From NCBI GenBank assembly GCA_905221605.1, contig CAJNDS010000111.1, forward strand, positions 161,589 through 225,588: DNA of 64,000 bases. Direction: 5' to 3'. The notes beneath the pieces were generated by a model that had not been told where the DNA came from, did not search any database, and saw only the letters and a program-made list of their open reading frames with translations. A program made the position numbers and the translations under genes. Of the stretch, positions 18,200 to 29,854 are shown piece after piece. This DNA comes from Symbiodinium natans. Its lineage: Eukaryota > Sar > Dinophyceae > Suessiales > Symbiodiniaceae. Every line of letters begins with the position of its first letter. Position 1 is the stretch's first letter.

Positions 18200-20900
18200 T
18201 AATGAATGTATTAATCACAACAATAATCACAATACGAACACTTCAAACAAGAATAGTAGTCTCAGGCCCCTCCAGACAGCGCCTGAAAGTTCCCTTTTGC
18301 CCAGGGGCGGAGAGCCACGTGGTATATTGCGATTCAGCTGCTGCACGGCGTCCGCCGCCTCCCAGGGCGTGGCTACCTCGGCTCAAGAGGTGTTTCAGGG
18401 CTCCCTTGGACCTCTGTTACAACCACACTGCCCCGCAAAACAAGGATAAGGAAAGCCCCACAAAAGGTACAGCTCCGATTCTAATCCGAGCATCGGTTGA
18501 ATTCATGCCTCCACATTTAAAGAAATTTCTGTTCGTCGAACATCGGGCTGCAAGACTGCTTTCCACTACGGGGGTTTTCGTATGGGGAAATACCACTACA
18601 TTTAAAGAAAATTTTCGGGGGGGGGGTCAAAAATCTGTCTGCAGGCTTCGTGTTTTGCTTGCTGAGCTGCAGTTTGGATCGGTGACACTAGACATCTTTC
18701 CTATTGTTTTTGTTTGATGGAGAATCAATACATGGCCATGGCTTTTTATTGCGGCGCCCTGCCTTTCTTATTGCGGTGGGGGTGGGGGGTGCCCCCCGCC
18801 ACTTTAACAGATGCTCGGACTAAGCCACAACAGTAGATTGCAACAACGGCTTCCGAAATGAGGAGCCCCTTTTGAGGGGAACGCTTGTAAGGTTTTGGGA
18901 TTGTTGCCACCTGCCTAACACGTTCGATGCGCTGCATCGGTTGGGACTGCAGGGTTTAGGCTGGTCCCAGATCAGGCCGCTAAGTCCTGGAACGGAGTCC
19001 CTGCGAAGCTGAAGCCAGGCCGGTCGCGCAACAAGATGGCCTCGAGTCGTGAGGGTTCAGGCTTTTTGTTTAGGGGAGCCTTCAAGGCTCAGGGGTTTCG
19101 CGGCTGCTTTTTTGGAGCCACCCTATGACTGCCCTCGGCTGCAAGATAGAAGGGATCCGAACCCTAAAGAAAGGTAGGGACGTGTCAGGTACGCCTGGCA
19201 ACTGCCCCCAAGGTCTCCAAAACTCTTAGGGCTTCGACTCCCTGGCGGCAGGAGAGGCCCCCGAGTCTCTGTTGGCACAAGGCTGGACGAGCACACATGG
19301 GTGGTTGTCAGAATCATGGTCCAAAAAACTTTTTGGATCCTAGTCTGCAGTATAATACAGCACCTAATATTTAGGGTACCCCAAACGGATCATAATTTTG
19401 ACGGCCACCCACATGTAGCATCATGTAGCTAACAGACGCCCTGCTCTCTGGGCACTGGGGGGGGGCACCTACTGGCAACACAAGAGTCACAAGAGGCGGC
19501 CACAGGAAAGATCAGCTCACCCTCTTCCAAACGAAACATCCCAAGACTAAAAACTTTCCGAGCAAGCAAGAACTTCAGGACTTTCGGCTCTGAGCCTACT
19601 GTCGCAACTTGCAATGGACAATCAACAAGACTCCTGATTCAGACTCCCTAACCACCCGACCATGCTGGAATCATGAATTGATTCAGGCAGTCGCCTCCCC
19701 TCAAGGCCGGGCTACTGCTAAGAAATTCAATTCTCAAGCTACCCTAAGGATGAGGCCACACTGATGACCATTCCGTATGACAGTGCCTAGGCCCTTGAAC
19801 CTGTCTGCATCTGGTCTGCAGCGACTCAACCAGGACGAAGCCCGGCGGGACAAGGAAGCGACCCTACACCCGAAGCCATGCTCTCGTCACCCCATGTAAA
19901 TAACGATCCGTAAGTGCAAGCAAAGTCGCGGCCAACTCTGGTGAGTGCTGACTCATGCACAGGGAGCCATCCAGCTCCAACCTCCGAACTCAATCGGGAT
20001 TGCTTACAGGGGTATATAGGAGAATATGATTAAGGGTGGGTCCCTTCTTGCATCCCTGAACCTTCCGTCTTTCGCGAAAGCGGTGTCATTGCATAACAAG
20101 AACGCGCAGCCCCACCACCAACCTTCGAGCCCTTTGCGCAGCAGAACTCCCTACCGCGGCACCCTACATGCCGGGCACGCGCAGCGTTTACAATAACAGT
20201 GCTTGCAGTCTATCAGAAGAATCTTCGCCTCGGGCGTTTGGAACAAGTAGACAATCCCAGTCTCCTTCCCAACCCAAGGGAGGCCCTTGCAACGAGCTGC
20301 TAAGTTCGCTTGTTTGTTGTGGGTGACGCCCTTGGGGGACCGTTTCGGTGACGCCCTTGGGGGACCGCCCCCCCGCCCCCGAAACCGCCCTGCTCCACTC
20401 CGTAGCATGCTGGGAGAGGTGGAAAGCCAGGTGCTGGCTTGAGTTGTGGTCAAGGTAGCAAAGAAACTCGTGGGCAAGAGGCTCCTTTTTTTGAGAAAAG
20501 TGGAACCGAATCTAAAGCTGCAAGAAGGGGAGTTGACCAGAACCCAACCACCTGTGCTTAATTATCAGGCCACCTCCTGACCCCATGCGGCCAAGCGTCA
20601 CAGCGTCACAGATGAGATTCCTCAGCGTGTTCAAAAAGAGAAAGAAGCCCAAGCAGACGTAGCAGCACGAATACGAACTATTCAAAAAGACACTTTTCAA
20701 GCCAACACATAATGTAGCTGAGGTGGGAATTTACCTACGAGCTCTTTCGTCGGCAAGTGGCAACAGCGCCGTGGCCACACGAAGCTCGGTCATGGCCTTC
20801 CGGCTTTGTTTTTTCCCCAGCTGGTTCTTATGAGGGGAATCGGGGGTCCCCTATGTTTTGTTTTTGAAGGGAGTATAGTAGGTACCTCATTCCCTCATCC
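18200..20900. other. No supported gene
   Basis: Mostly unique sequence. A GACGCCCTTGGGGGACCG unit is directly repeated near 20328-20365. Few telomere-like units. A minus-strand open stretch at 20151-20477 has a Cys-rich end (CKHCYCKRCACPAC) but no supporting context. Confidence 0.35.
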
Positions 20901-21220
20901 CTCCTAAGAACCAGCCAGCTTTTGCCTCATCTCAAAATCCACGAAGCAAGACAAACACCCACAAATACCATATAAGACACCAGACAAGACACCACACAAG
21001 ACACCAGACAAGTCCGAGTTTGGGGCTGAGGAGGGCTTCGAACTCGCCCATTTTTGGATCGCAACAGCTCAGGAGGAAATTTCCGAAGAGGGAGGATCGA
21101 GAGTTGGCCTCGGCGCTTCTTTGGTGCTGCTCTGCCTGGAGACATGGGGAGCTTCGGGTGTGCTTTTGCCCTCGTTTTCCCTCGTCTTCCTTCCGAAGTA
21201 CCTTTCAGTGGAAGCAACCT

Positions 21221-21511
21221 TCAGGACTTCAGGGCATGTTCATAGGCATCGAAAAACGTGGTCGTAGCTGATAGGAGCAAGGCATCCTCAGAGGGTGCTG
21301 CCAGTGTGCTACCCGAGAGCCCCCCCAAAAAGGAAAGCAAAAAGTCTGGGCCCGGAAGATGCTGCATCGGGGCGCCGTCTTCTTCAGCATCCACTGGAGC
21401 AAGAGAAAGCAGGCGACGATGAGCAGCAGCGAGAGCCCCTCGGGAGGCGAAGACGGCTCGGGCGGCTAAGGAGGGGGGGGTTCGCCATGGCTTCTCCGCA
21501 GGATCCCCCAA
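21221..21511 (-). CDS. Possible exon downstream of the membrane protein fragment
   Basis: Minus-strand open stretch ending LLLSATTTFFDAYEHALKS then a stop. It is 3' of the 21928-22779 exon on the same strand, so it could be a later exon of that gene. I recognise no domain; support is composition and position only. Confidence 0.25.
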   Translation of the reverse strand: MGDPAEKPWRTPPSLAARAVFASRGALAAAHRRLLSLAPVDAEEDGAPMQHLPGPDFLLSFLGGLSGSTLAAPSEDALLLSATTTFFDAYEHALKS

Positions 21512-21927
21512 AAAGGCCCTGGCAGAGTTCCTATTGGCTTTCCTTCAGCCACGGCTCCTTGAGCTTCTGACTCCCGGCCTTCCACCTCAAACCAAACCAA
21601 CCCTCCCCCCCGCCTCAATCCCGATAAAGTAGGTGGGGCCATTGGCCATGGAGCCTCGTCAAGTACGAAGCTGGGCAGCGGGTCTGGTACTTCGCCCTTT
21701 CAACGGAACAGTGGAGCCGCATATAGGGACCCTTGGATAGTCACTTCAAGTGTCATTCGGGGGAAGGAGAGAAAGTACGAAAATCGCCTCATTCCCTACG
21801 AAGAGCTAGTAAGACAGGGATGTTATCTGCCAAAGCCAGGCAGCGCTCTCCTGCCCAAACAACCGCAACCATTCTCACAATTTCACAGTAAGAAGGCCTG
21901 TATGGCTTCTACTCCGAGAGTCTGCCA

Positions 21928-22785
21928 CTAAACTAACCCTGAACCCAAAGACAGGAAGCAGCACGCGTAGGCCAGGTTGGCGCAACATACCAACCAAAGC
22001 CGGCGCGACGCGAGAACAACGGGGATACGGCAGATGACCGTAAGGATAACGGTCTCATTGATCAGGTAAGACTCCTCACGAGGTGGCGAAACAGTGCATT
22101 TGCCAAACACCAACATTTTCCACATAATTAGATCATAACCTTTTTCGGGGCAACGGACTTTGGAGGCTGCCGGCAAAACATGCAACTTCTCAGAAGTCAG
22201 ATGTAGATCATAACCTACCCTATGAACATCCCTTAGCAGAGAGCTCAAACTCGAGATCAACATCTCGCGCCCCCTTTTTAAGGCTAAACCATCCGGCTCC
22301 ACGGGCGCCGCGGCGGCAACGACGATGCAGGAGGTCATGATCAGAACGTACCAAAGATCCGACGTCTTGGTCGACAGCAGTGAAGGCACCAGGAAGTGCA
22401 AAGTGCAGGCCGCTAAGAGGAATAGGAGAACCCATCGGAAGACTGAGGAGACCAGGCCAGGAAGTTCAAGCAACATCACACGCTGGGACACCATCATGAG
22501 CAAGACGACCACGAAGACCAGCACATTGAAGTAGGCGTGCGCCATGCCCAGGCGCATCGCATCCATCTTCTCAAGAGTCGCATGAGGTGCGGCGCCGGCG
22601 AGGAGCTGGCAGCGCAGGATTGCCTGGACCTCTTGGCGAATGCCCCGCAGCATGGTCAGCAGCAACCTCGGCACGCGCCCTCGATGCAAGACCTCGGTGG
22701 CAAGACGGCCCGAGAAAAAGGTCCTGAACTCGCTACGTGTGGCTTTATGGCGCAAAAGGCGTGATGGCGACAAAAGCACAACACC
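21928..22785 (-). CDS. Multi-pass membrane protein exon, function unknown
   Basis: About 283 codons open to a stop at 21928. A basic N-terminal part (SPSRLLRHKATRSEFRTFF) precedes hydrophobic segments NVLVFVVVLLMMV, WVLLFLLAACTLHFLV, WYVLIMTSCIVVAAAA and, near the end, VILTVICRIPVVLA and WLVCCANLAYACCFL. The pattern suggests four to five membrane spans with an approximately 70-residue cytoplasmic loop. The frame has no credible ATG at its 5' end and joins the exon at 22821-22901 through a possible 35-nt intron. The architecture would suit the membrane half of a nucleotide cyclase or a channel-like protein, but no catalytic motif is present here, so I give no function. Confidence 0.55.
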   Translation of the reverse strand, partial: GVVLLSPSRLLRHKATRSEFRTFFSGRLATEVLHRGRVPRLLLTMLRGIRQEVQAILRCQLLAGAAPHATLEKMDAMRLGMAHAYFNVLVFVVVLLMMVSQRVMLLELPGLVSSVFRWVLLFLLAACTLHFLVPSLLSTKTSDLWYVLIMTSCIVVAAAAPVEPDGLALKRGREMLISSLSSLLRDVHRVGYDLHLTSEKLHVLPAASKVRCPEKGYDLIMWKMLVFGKCTVSPPREESYLINETVILTVICRIPVVLASRRLWLVCCANLAYACCFLSLGSGLV

Positions 22786-22820
22786 CTATAGGCCCTAAAC
22801 TCCAAATATTCCCAAGGGAC
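22786..22820 (-). other. Candidate 35-nt GT-AG intron
   Basis: On the minus strand this begins GTCCC and ends CCTATAG, and contains GTTTAGGG. Removing it restores one frame between two membrane-protein exons; leaving it in gives stops in the downstream frame. A simple frameshift mutation is the alternative. Confidence 0.35.
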
Positions 22821-22901
22821 TCCCAAGTAGAGGAGGCGCAGGATCAAGAGCAGCTGCAAAGCCAGCCCAGTCAGCAGATAGGCGGATTCATGAGGTTCCA
22901 T
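22821..22901 (-). CDS. Upstream membrane-segment exon of the same gene
   Basis: Reads MEPHESAYLLTGLALQLLLI then LRLLYLG, one hydrophobic span. ATG 22899-22901 follows GCAG, so this may be a start codon or an internal exon. It joins the following exon in frame as ...LYLG-GVVLLSPSR if 22786-22820 is removed. Confidence 0.45.
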
Positions 22902-23899
22902 CTGCTTTTTTCCCAGCATTCGGGCAACTCTCTCTCGCGACTTCCCTCCCCCCCCAATCTTGCAATAGGCTTCATTCATGCCACACGCTAGGAGTCGAGC
23001 AGTTAGGGCCTGCTTGGGGGCTTTGGGTCTAGGGTTGAGGGATCCTCTACCATGGTGGAGAGGTATCTTGCAGCATGTTGTCATGGTGCCTGGTGAGCCG
23101 GACCAGAGCACGTGCCATCCCCGCCCTACAATACTTTGCAGGTCCCACCCTGCCAAACTTTGCTGTAGTCCAACCACTACAATATGGGGGTGGGGGGGGG
23201 GGGTGTCCGATTACGTAGGGGCCTTATTGGGATCCTTAAAAAACGGGAATCCTACTATTTGGTGTCCCAGCACAGGTGTTAAGTTGATGCCATAACACCA
23301 CCCTCGAACCGAAGGCCCCCCAAAAGTGACCCAGTGGGCTGCGAAATGCAGGAGAAACTGCCCTAAATATTCCACTGAGAAGATCACACGTAACCCAACA
23401 AGAACCATAAGCAAAGGCTCCCTAGAAAATCCTCTGTTGGCCATTGAAACCCAACGGGGCCCTGGCGACAGAACCATGGCTGAAAACTTGGTGGGTGCGG
23501 ATAGCAGTGCGTGTGCAAAAAGAATTTTCCAGGATTTCCTCTTGTAGTCCCTTCAAGGGGATTCCTCTAGACTCTAAACTTAGGGGAAACTGGGGGACTC
23601 TAAGTAGTATTTTTTTGGGAAGGCTGACTGGCTCTGGGACTTGCGAGAAAGAGATGTAGGAGACCGCTTGTGATGACAGTCTACGCCGCAGTGTCCAACC
23701 TTTCACCCAAGGTCCTTTTCCGACAAACTTGCATGGCACATGGCAAGCTGTTTAGGATGGATACAATGGCTTGGGCCACAAGAAGCCAGCGACGGCCAGT
23801 TCGCGATAGGGGGCAGGTTGCCAGCATTGGCCAGGGGTCAGTTGCGGAGCAAGACCTGCCCAAAAGGCCCAAGTTAGTTGCAAAAACCTCCCTGGCATC

Positions 23900-24015
23900 C
23901 GGGTAGGCCCGGGAGGCCTTCACCGTCTTAATGCGGCCCTCCGCTGTGGAGAACTCGCGCAGCTGCTCCTTCCCACCGTTGTGAGCAGGTTCGACTGCCA
24001 TGCCGATGTTGTACT
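23900..24015 (-). CDS. Possible upstream exon
   Basis: Minus-strand open stretch YNIGMAVEPAHNGGKEQL, then REFSTAEGRIKTVKASRAYP, with codon choice like the supported exons. Further open stretches on the same strand lie at 24070-24230 (LLEWHEVCARKAGRVCEQ) and 24250-24450 (hydrophobic). They could be 5' exons of the gene at 21.9-22.9 kb. No domain is recognised. Confidence 0.3.
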
Positions 24016-24469
24016 GCGGAATTTGCACTACTGTATTCGAATATTCTTATATTGGTAGATTGGCATCGTAGTGTCTTCTTCTGATTGTGTGATGGGTGGC
24101 TCTATAGCAATGGACAGGGCCTCGCCTGGAGCTTGTTCACAAACTCGTCCAGCCTTTCGGGCGCAGACTTCGTGCCACTCCAACAAGACGCCGGGGGTCC
24201 AAGCGGGTTTCAGCAAAAGGAGGCGGCATGTGCCCGAGCTACTGCTTATACGATTGAAGACCATGGCTGCACTCTCTCAGCAGCTGCTCCCAGATGACCC
24301 GGAACTCCAGGCACCGAATCGGCAACACCACAAAGAGCCGCACACAACACGCTTGAAGCAGTGGGCACAATGCTGGGGCGCAGGCTCCTGTTGGTATGAG
24401 TAGAAAAGCCTGGCGCCCCAGCCGCGTGCCAAGCTGAGAGCATAAGAGGCCAGGGCTAAGTCTCACGGG

Positions 24470-24895
24470 CTTCCGCGGTAAGCCGGACCCTTCACTCAGA
24501 GATGCTTAAAGAACCCTCCGCACTGCACTGGAAACCTTCTAAACTCCTCGCATTCAAATCAACGACCTGCTTCCAACGAAACAACCCCATTGTGCGACCA
24601 ATCGCAGCTGCCCGGAGGGTTCAAGCCCAGAAAACTAAGCCGCCCCACTGAAACCCACCGGGAGATATAGGGCTCCAACATTGGGAAAGATCACGGACGC
24701 CACCGCAGATCACACAAACACATGCCGCGGGCTGACGGCCGATAGTCCGGCAACAGCTCTACAGCGCGGCCTTGGCACAACTCTTGACATGATTGGAAAG
24801 CCAATAACGAACTGGATACTAATACACTAAACCCTAAACCCTAAACCCTCAACCCTCAACCCTAAACTGAACAGTTAGGGGATGTTAGGGGCAAG

Positions 24896-24933
<38 letters not shown>

Positions 24934-25520
24934 TCTGTGCCGTTGCATCGTTACATATCTGACTACTTGAATTTGTCTGCTGAAACTTATCTACTTAGTG
25001 ATGTTCCAAGTCATTGAAAATAATGAAATACACTAGTGGGTTGGAATCATATGATTGATGACACCAATACTGTAGGACCATCATCATCGGATAAGCTTAG
25101 ATACTAAAACATTCTTGAAGTGTTAGGCTGTTCCTGTTCAAAAAGATTAACCAAAATTCAGCAATGGCACGAATGATTGTAATGAAAAAATCTTACTTTA
25201 GGAGCCCAAAAAACCTGACCCCCATTGTCGAATAACCCAAAAACACACCGTGGTTTATGGAGCTGGTTCTTGCGAAGCTGTGTTCGTGGGCCCGCGAAGC
25301 ATCTGACAGGATGTCGGGTTTAGGGGGGGTTTCGCATCAGGGCATGCTTTTTTCAGGAGCTTCGGAGTTTGGGAGCTTGGGAGTTTGGGACTTTACAAAG
25401 GGGCTTTAACATGTAAGGGTTCAGAAATGGTGCGGCTGAAGAAGGGTCTTTCAAGGCGGGCTTCGGGTATGCGACTGCTGCGCAGGGCTCAAGGATGGAC
25501 AGCGACTTAAGCCCTGAAAC
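24470..25520. other. No supported gene; (CT)n microsatellite
   Basis: CCCTAAA units at 24830-24870, a (CT)n run at 24899-24937, then AT-richer unique sequence. Confidence 0.45.
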
Positions 25521-25522
25521 GA

Positions 25523-25664
25523 TTAGGGTTTAGGGTTTAGGGTTTAGGGTTTGGGATTTAGGGTTTAGGATTTAGGGTTTAGGGTTTAGGGTTTAGGCTT
25601 TGGATTTTGGGTTTAGGGTTTAGGGTTTTTGCTGGTGCAGCTTTAGGGTTTAGGGGTTTGGTAC
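25523..25664 (+). repeat. TTTAGGG tract
   Basis: About 16 units with TTTGGGA and TTTAGGA variants. Confidence 0.88.
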
Positions 25665-25669
25665 AAGTA

Positions 25670-28490
25670 TGACGGAATGATTGATAGGTGTATAATGATG
25701 TAATCACGTGCCCGTTCGGTATACTTGAAAAAGATACAATAGCAAGAAATACTTACAACGATATTTTATGTTACCATAAATATTTCAATATCATACTGCT
25801 GCAATGTAACGATACAAATGCATAGTAATATGGCAACATATCAACTAACAATGCCATGATCACCGTATACGTATACAATCGTACTTAGAATCCCAACGCT
25901 TGAGGGCTGCACTGAAAGCTTCCTTGAAGACCCGCACGCGGTCTTGCTGGGGCACCTGGGTTCCGCTGCGGCAAAAAAATAGGGGGACACTGTGCTGAGG
26001 TCCACATGTCCACGACATCCAGCACTAGTCTCACGAGAGATCAGTGAAACCTAGTGACACGCGCTCCCCTCCGGGAGTCTGCAAAGTACTGTACATTTCA
26101 CAAGCAGGGTTGTGGCGCTGCGTTCTTGCCCGAGCTGTGTCACCCACCGGACCATGTTGGCCCAACACCTGCAGCTCACGCTCGACCTTAGGAAGCAAAA
26201 CCCTCCGCAGACTCCCCACACAAACGTGCGCCGTTTCCAGTTTCGTACTATATGCTGTAGAACATTGCTAGATTACTCTGCTGCTGCATAACTTCATAAC
26301 ACACTTCCATATTACAATATTGCTATATAACATGACTACATTTCTATACTATTCAGGAGCACATCAGCAGCGCATGTAACCCGAGCGCCGAGCCCACGCC
26401 ATGATCCTCGGCACCAGATCTTGTCTCCACGAACCCGTGCAAGGCATGGAAGCCCCCCATGCACGGAGCTTTTTTGGGGGCCTTTTTTTTCCCACCCAGC
26501 ACTCTCACACACTGCGTTTAGCGTTTAGGGTTGAGGGGTTGGGCTTTAAGGTTTGGGGTTTCGACTCTCACACTGGGTTTGGGGTTTTTGGGGGTTCTCT
26601 TCTCCGGCTGCGACGTGACATGCCTTGGAACCGAGCTGTTGCGCACCAGACCTGGAGCAGGCAGCTTCAGCAAGCGGAGTGCATCCCAAGCGTGCCAACA
26701 GGGAGAGTATTGGATGAGTGCTATGTTATGTGACACAGACCATTGTGTTCTGTGGCACTCTGTCTTATTCTGTTCTTGCAGAATTGTGTTTCTCGGAATC
26801 CGCAGAGCTCCGAGTCGACAAAGAAGCCCCGTTGGGCGGCTGGGAGTGCGGCATCCGCTGCCGCACCTTCTCAGAGATGTCTGAGCCGCCGACACACATG
26901 ATTCCTATGACTCACACGACTCATCCAACTCTCGCTTTTTCGGTGCCTGCCTGACCCGCTCCACGGTCGGACCTGGCTGAACTCCCGCGGGAGAACGCAG
27001 CCGCGATCCCTCAACTCCCCATCCTACGCAGCACAGAGACTCCAAAAACCCTTAATTAAGGAATAGCCCTTAAATCATAATAGGAACCCTAGCATGATTC
27101 AAGGCATATTCCCTTAATTCAGCAGTTTTGGAGTCTCTGGGCAGGCTGCAGCGTGCGGGGCTCAGAGGCCACGGCCGCGGCCGAGCGTCGAATTGCGCCT
27201 CCATGGCCTGCGAAGCTCGCGCTGCAAGGTCCCCTCTCATAGCTTTTGGGGTCACGATTTTAGGGTTTAGGGTTTAGGGTTTTGGGTTTTGGGTTTAGGG
27301 CGCTATAAGCCCTGTTGTGGCACTTCATTTGCCATGAATTGGCCGAACCACCCTCGGAACCTCTCGTTCAATGAACATACATAGATGCGCACCCCCCCCC
27401 CTCCAATGATCCGCAAGGCGCGGACGCAGTGAGGGAAGGAGGTGGGGAGGAAGGGAGGGGGAGGAAGGAAGGGAAGGGGAGGAAGGGAGCGAAGGGGACA
27501 AACTCGACACTTCTCGCGAGAGAATCTTTTGGTCCAGGCACGTTATTTTGGTTGTTGGTGGTTGTCCCTAGCATTTTCGCCACCGACCAACACATCCAGC
27601 TTTGACTGGCTTTCCTGGACAAACAATGCCTGGGTTTTTAATTGGCTGGCTCCACTCAAGAAATTTCGAGACCAGAATGTTCTCTTCCTCTCAGGCTTGG
27701 GTTTGTCGGCTTTTTTTGTCTGGGTGCCTGCGTCCTATCGCCAAATGGTTTTTTGACCGAGAAAATCATGCCCCTGGAGCAACAGCTCCTAAGCTCAGGA
27801 ACGAGTAATATGAGACCCTCATACTTTATTTCCACAGGAATCGGAAAAGCAAATCCTGGAAAGTAGTGGAGATACAAGGGAGTGCGGATCATTGGGGCAA
27901 GGGGGGCAGAGGGTCTGTTTCCGGCATAAGGTTTAGTATCCTTGCTGGTTTAGGGTTTTGCTTACATACCGAATCTATTTCTCCAATGTTCTAAGCAGAC
28001 CCCGAACTCGGCCCGAAATGTGTTAAGCTATTTTCGGGTCCCGGTGATGCCACACAGGAGCAAGGGACTCTGCAATGGCACGAGTAACCGTTGTTGGCGT
28101 GCCTGGGCCAGCGGACTTCGTGACAATGTTGCCCTGGCAGTCAACGGAATCTGTTTCTGCCTCAGAGCACCGTCACTGCAACCGCACGCGGCGTCCCGGA
28201 TGCCAGCTACTCGCGTGACCGAGGCCCCTGCACATGGCAGACCTAACAGGTGCATGACGGCAGGCACATGCGATGCACTGCAAAGAGGGGTAGGTGGCCG
28301 CACACCGGGCTTGGACGACCAGAACTGATTCCCGGGTCCTGGCCACAGGGCACGCTCCGTGCAAACACGTCTGAACTCCTCCCCCCGCCTTCTGGGCCAC
28401 CACTCGTGGGCACCTCGACCGGGCCCTCAGTGCTCACCAACGCAATCATGTGTAGGGTTACTCTCACACTCGCACAAGGCCGGCAAGGCT
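25670..28490. other. No supported gene
   Basis: AT-rich stretches (25670-25890, 26280-26360), telomere-like units (26517-26600, 27257-27300), a GGAGGAAGG-rich purine tract (27430-27490) and two copies of the CTCTCACAC motif (about 26500 and 26565). A plus-strand stretch at 26796-26880 and a minus-strand stretch at 27080-27250 have exon-like codon use but no recognisable product. Confidence 0.35.
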
Positions 28491-28496
28491 TCGGTG

Positions 28497-28647
28497 TAGG
28501 GTTTAGGGTTTAGGGTTTAGGGTTTGGGGTTTAGGGCTTAGGGCTTAGAGTTTAGGGTCTAGGGTTTAGGGTTTAGGGTTTAGGGTCTAGGGTCTAGGGT
28601 TTAGGGTTTAGGGTTTAGGGTTTAGGGTTTAGGGTTTGCGGTTAATC
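28497..28647 (+). repeat. TTTAGGG tract
   Basis: About 20 units with TCTAGGG variants, immediately downstream of a GCACAAGGCCGGCAAGGC motif copy (28472-28489). Confidence 0.9.
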
Positions 28648-28649
28648 AC

Positions 28650-29630
28650 CGTCCCTTTTGTGGGGGGTTTTCAGGGTACCAAAGAAGGTCCAAAATTTGC
28701 AAAACCTTGAACAAAACCCACTTGCACCCTCAACCCTGACCTAACCTTCAACCCTAGAATAACTCTTCATACACTGCCTGACGCGCGTGTCGAAGCGGCG
28801 TGAAAAGCACCCCCAGACCCTTCTGGTCCGTTTCCTCCTCCGAGCTCGCAGCTCGCACAACTCCGAGGATGGTCTTCTTGCTGGGCAAGGAGCCTGTCAT
28901 CTGCATACAACTATTTTATATAATCGTTTTCTGTAGATATAAATGAATATGTGGATATCTATATATATATATATCTATATATGTGTGTGTACTTATTGTT
29001 CATACTTCTACCTAGATTTATGTGTATATACTTGTGTATGTAACAGGGCTGTAGTACTTCTGTGCCTTTACACCAACCCGACACACACAGGTACCCGAAC
29101 TACACACTCAAACGCGGCACATCATTTTTCTGCGGACTCCTCCGCGCCACACGAAGCATGACTGTGCCAAGGCAAAACCAATAGCCATCCAGCAACACTC
29201 ACAACATCACAGCAGCGCGTAATATGATAGTGAGGGTGTGGGCACGAATAGAATGAGTGAGAGCGCACACGCTACATGAATATTCTTCCCAATATAACTG
29301 TCGAAGGACACGCATGGATTACATCATAAGCGTGCGTACAACAAGTGCGTCTAGGGTTGAGGGAGCAATCAATCAACGGCACCAGGGTTTAGGACAAGCC
29401 AAGCGAGGTAGTGCTGACGACTCATTCCTCCACAACTGCAAGTTACACACCCCAAATCATCTATGCTACCTTAGTGTGCTTCACAGCTGAGCATCAGCAC
29501 TCCTCATCGGCGCCCTTACGGCCAACCCGTCTGCGTTCTTGGCCAGAACGACCATCATGTCGATATGGCTTCAGGGAAATGGGTGGCTGCGATGAAAATG
29601 AGAACATCTTTGCGTGGAAACATGCTCGCC
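28650..29630. other. No supported gene
   Basis: Unique sequence with an alternating TA tract at about 28950-28985. Confidence 0.4.
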
Positions 29631-29639
29631 GAAAGTTGA

Positions 29640-29690
29640 ATGACCTGACGAATGACCTGACGAATGACCTGACGAATGACCGGACGAGTA
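29640..29690 (+). repeat. 12-bp tandem repeat (AATGACCTGACG)
   Basis: Four copies, the last with a C-to-G change. It lies about 165 bp 3' of the secreted-protein gene stop. Confidence 0.75.
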
Positions 29691-29854
29691 TCAAGCCATC
29701 TTTCCCAAGCGGAATTCTGGAAAAGTCTGAGCCCTTGACACCTCACAGCACTTCTGGCTGTGGCTTGCGAAGCCGACGAAGCAAGCATGTGCTTTGAGCT
29801 CTTTCCCTCCAGGCGCCTTTTGTGTTGCCTTCGGGTGGACAGCTTGCCGCGGCC

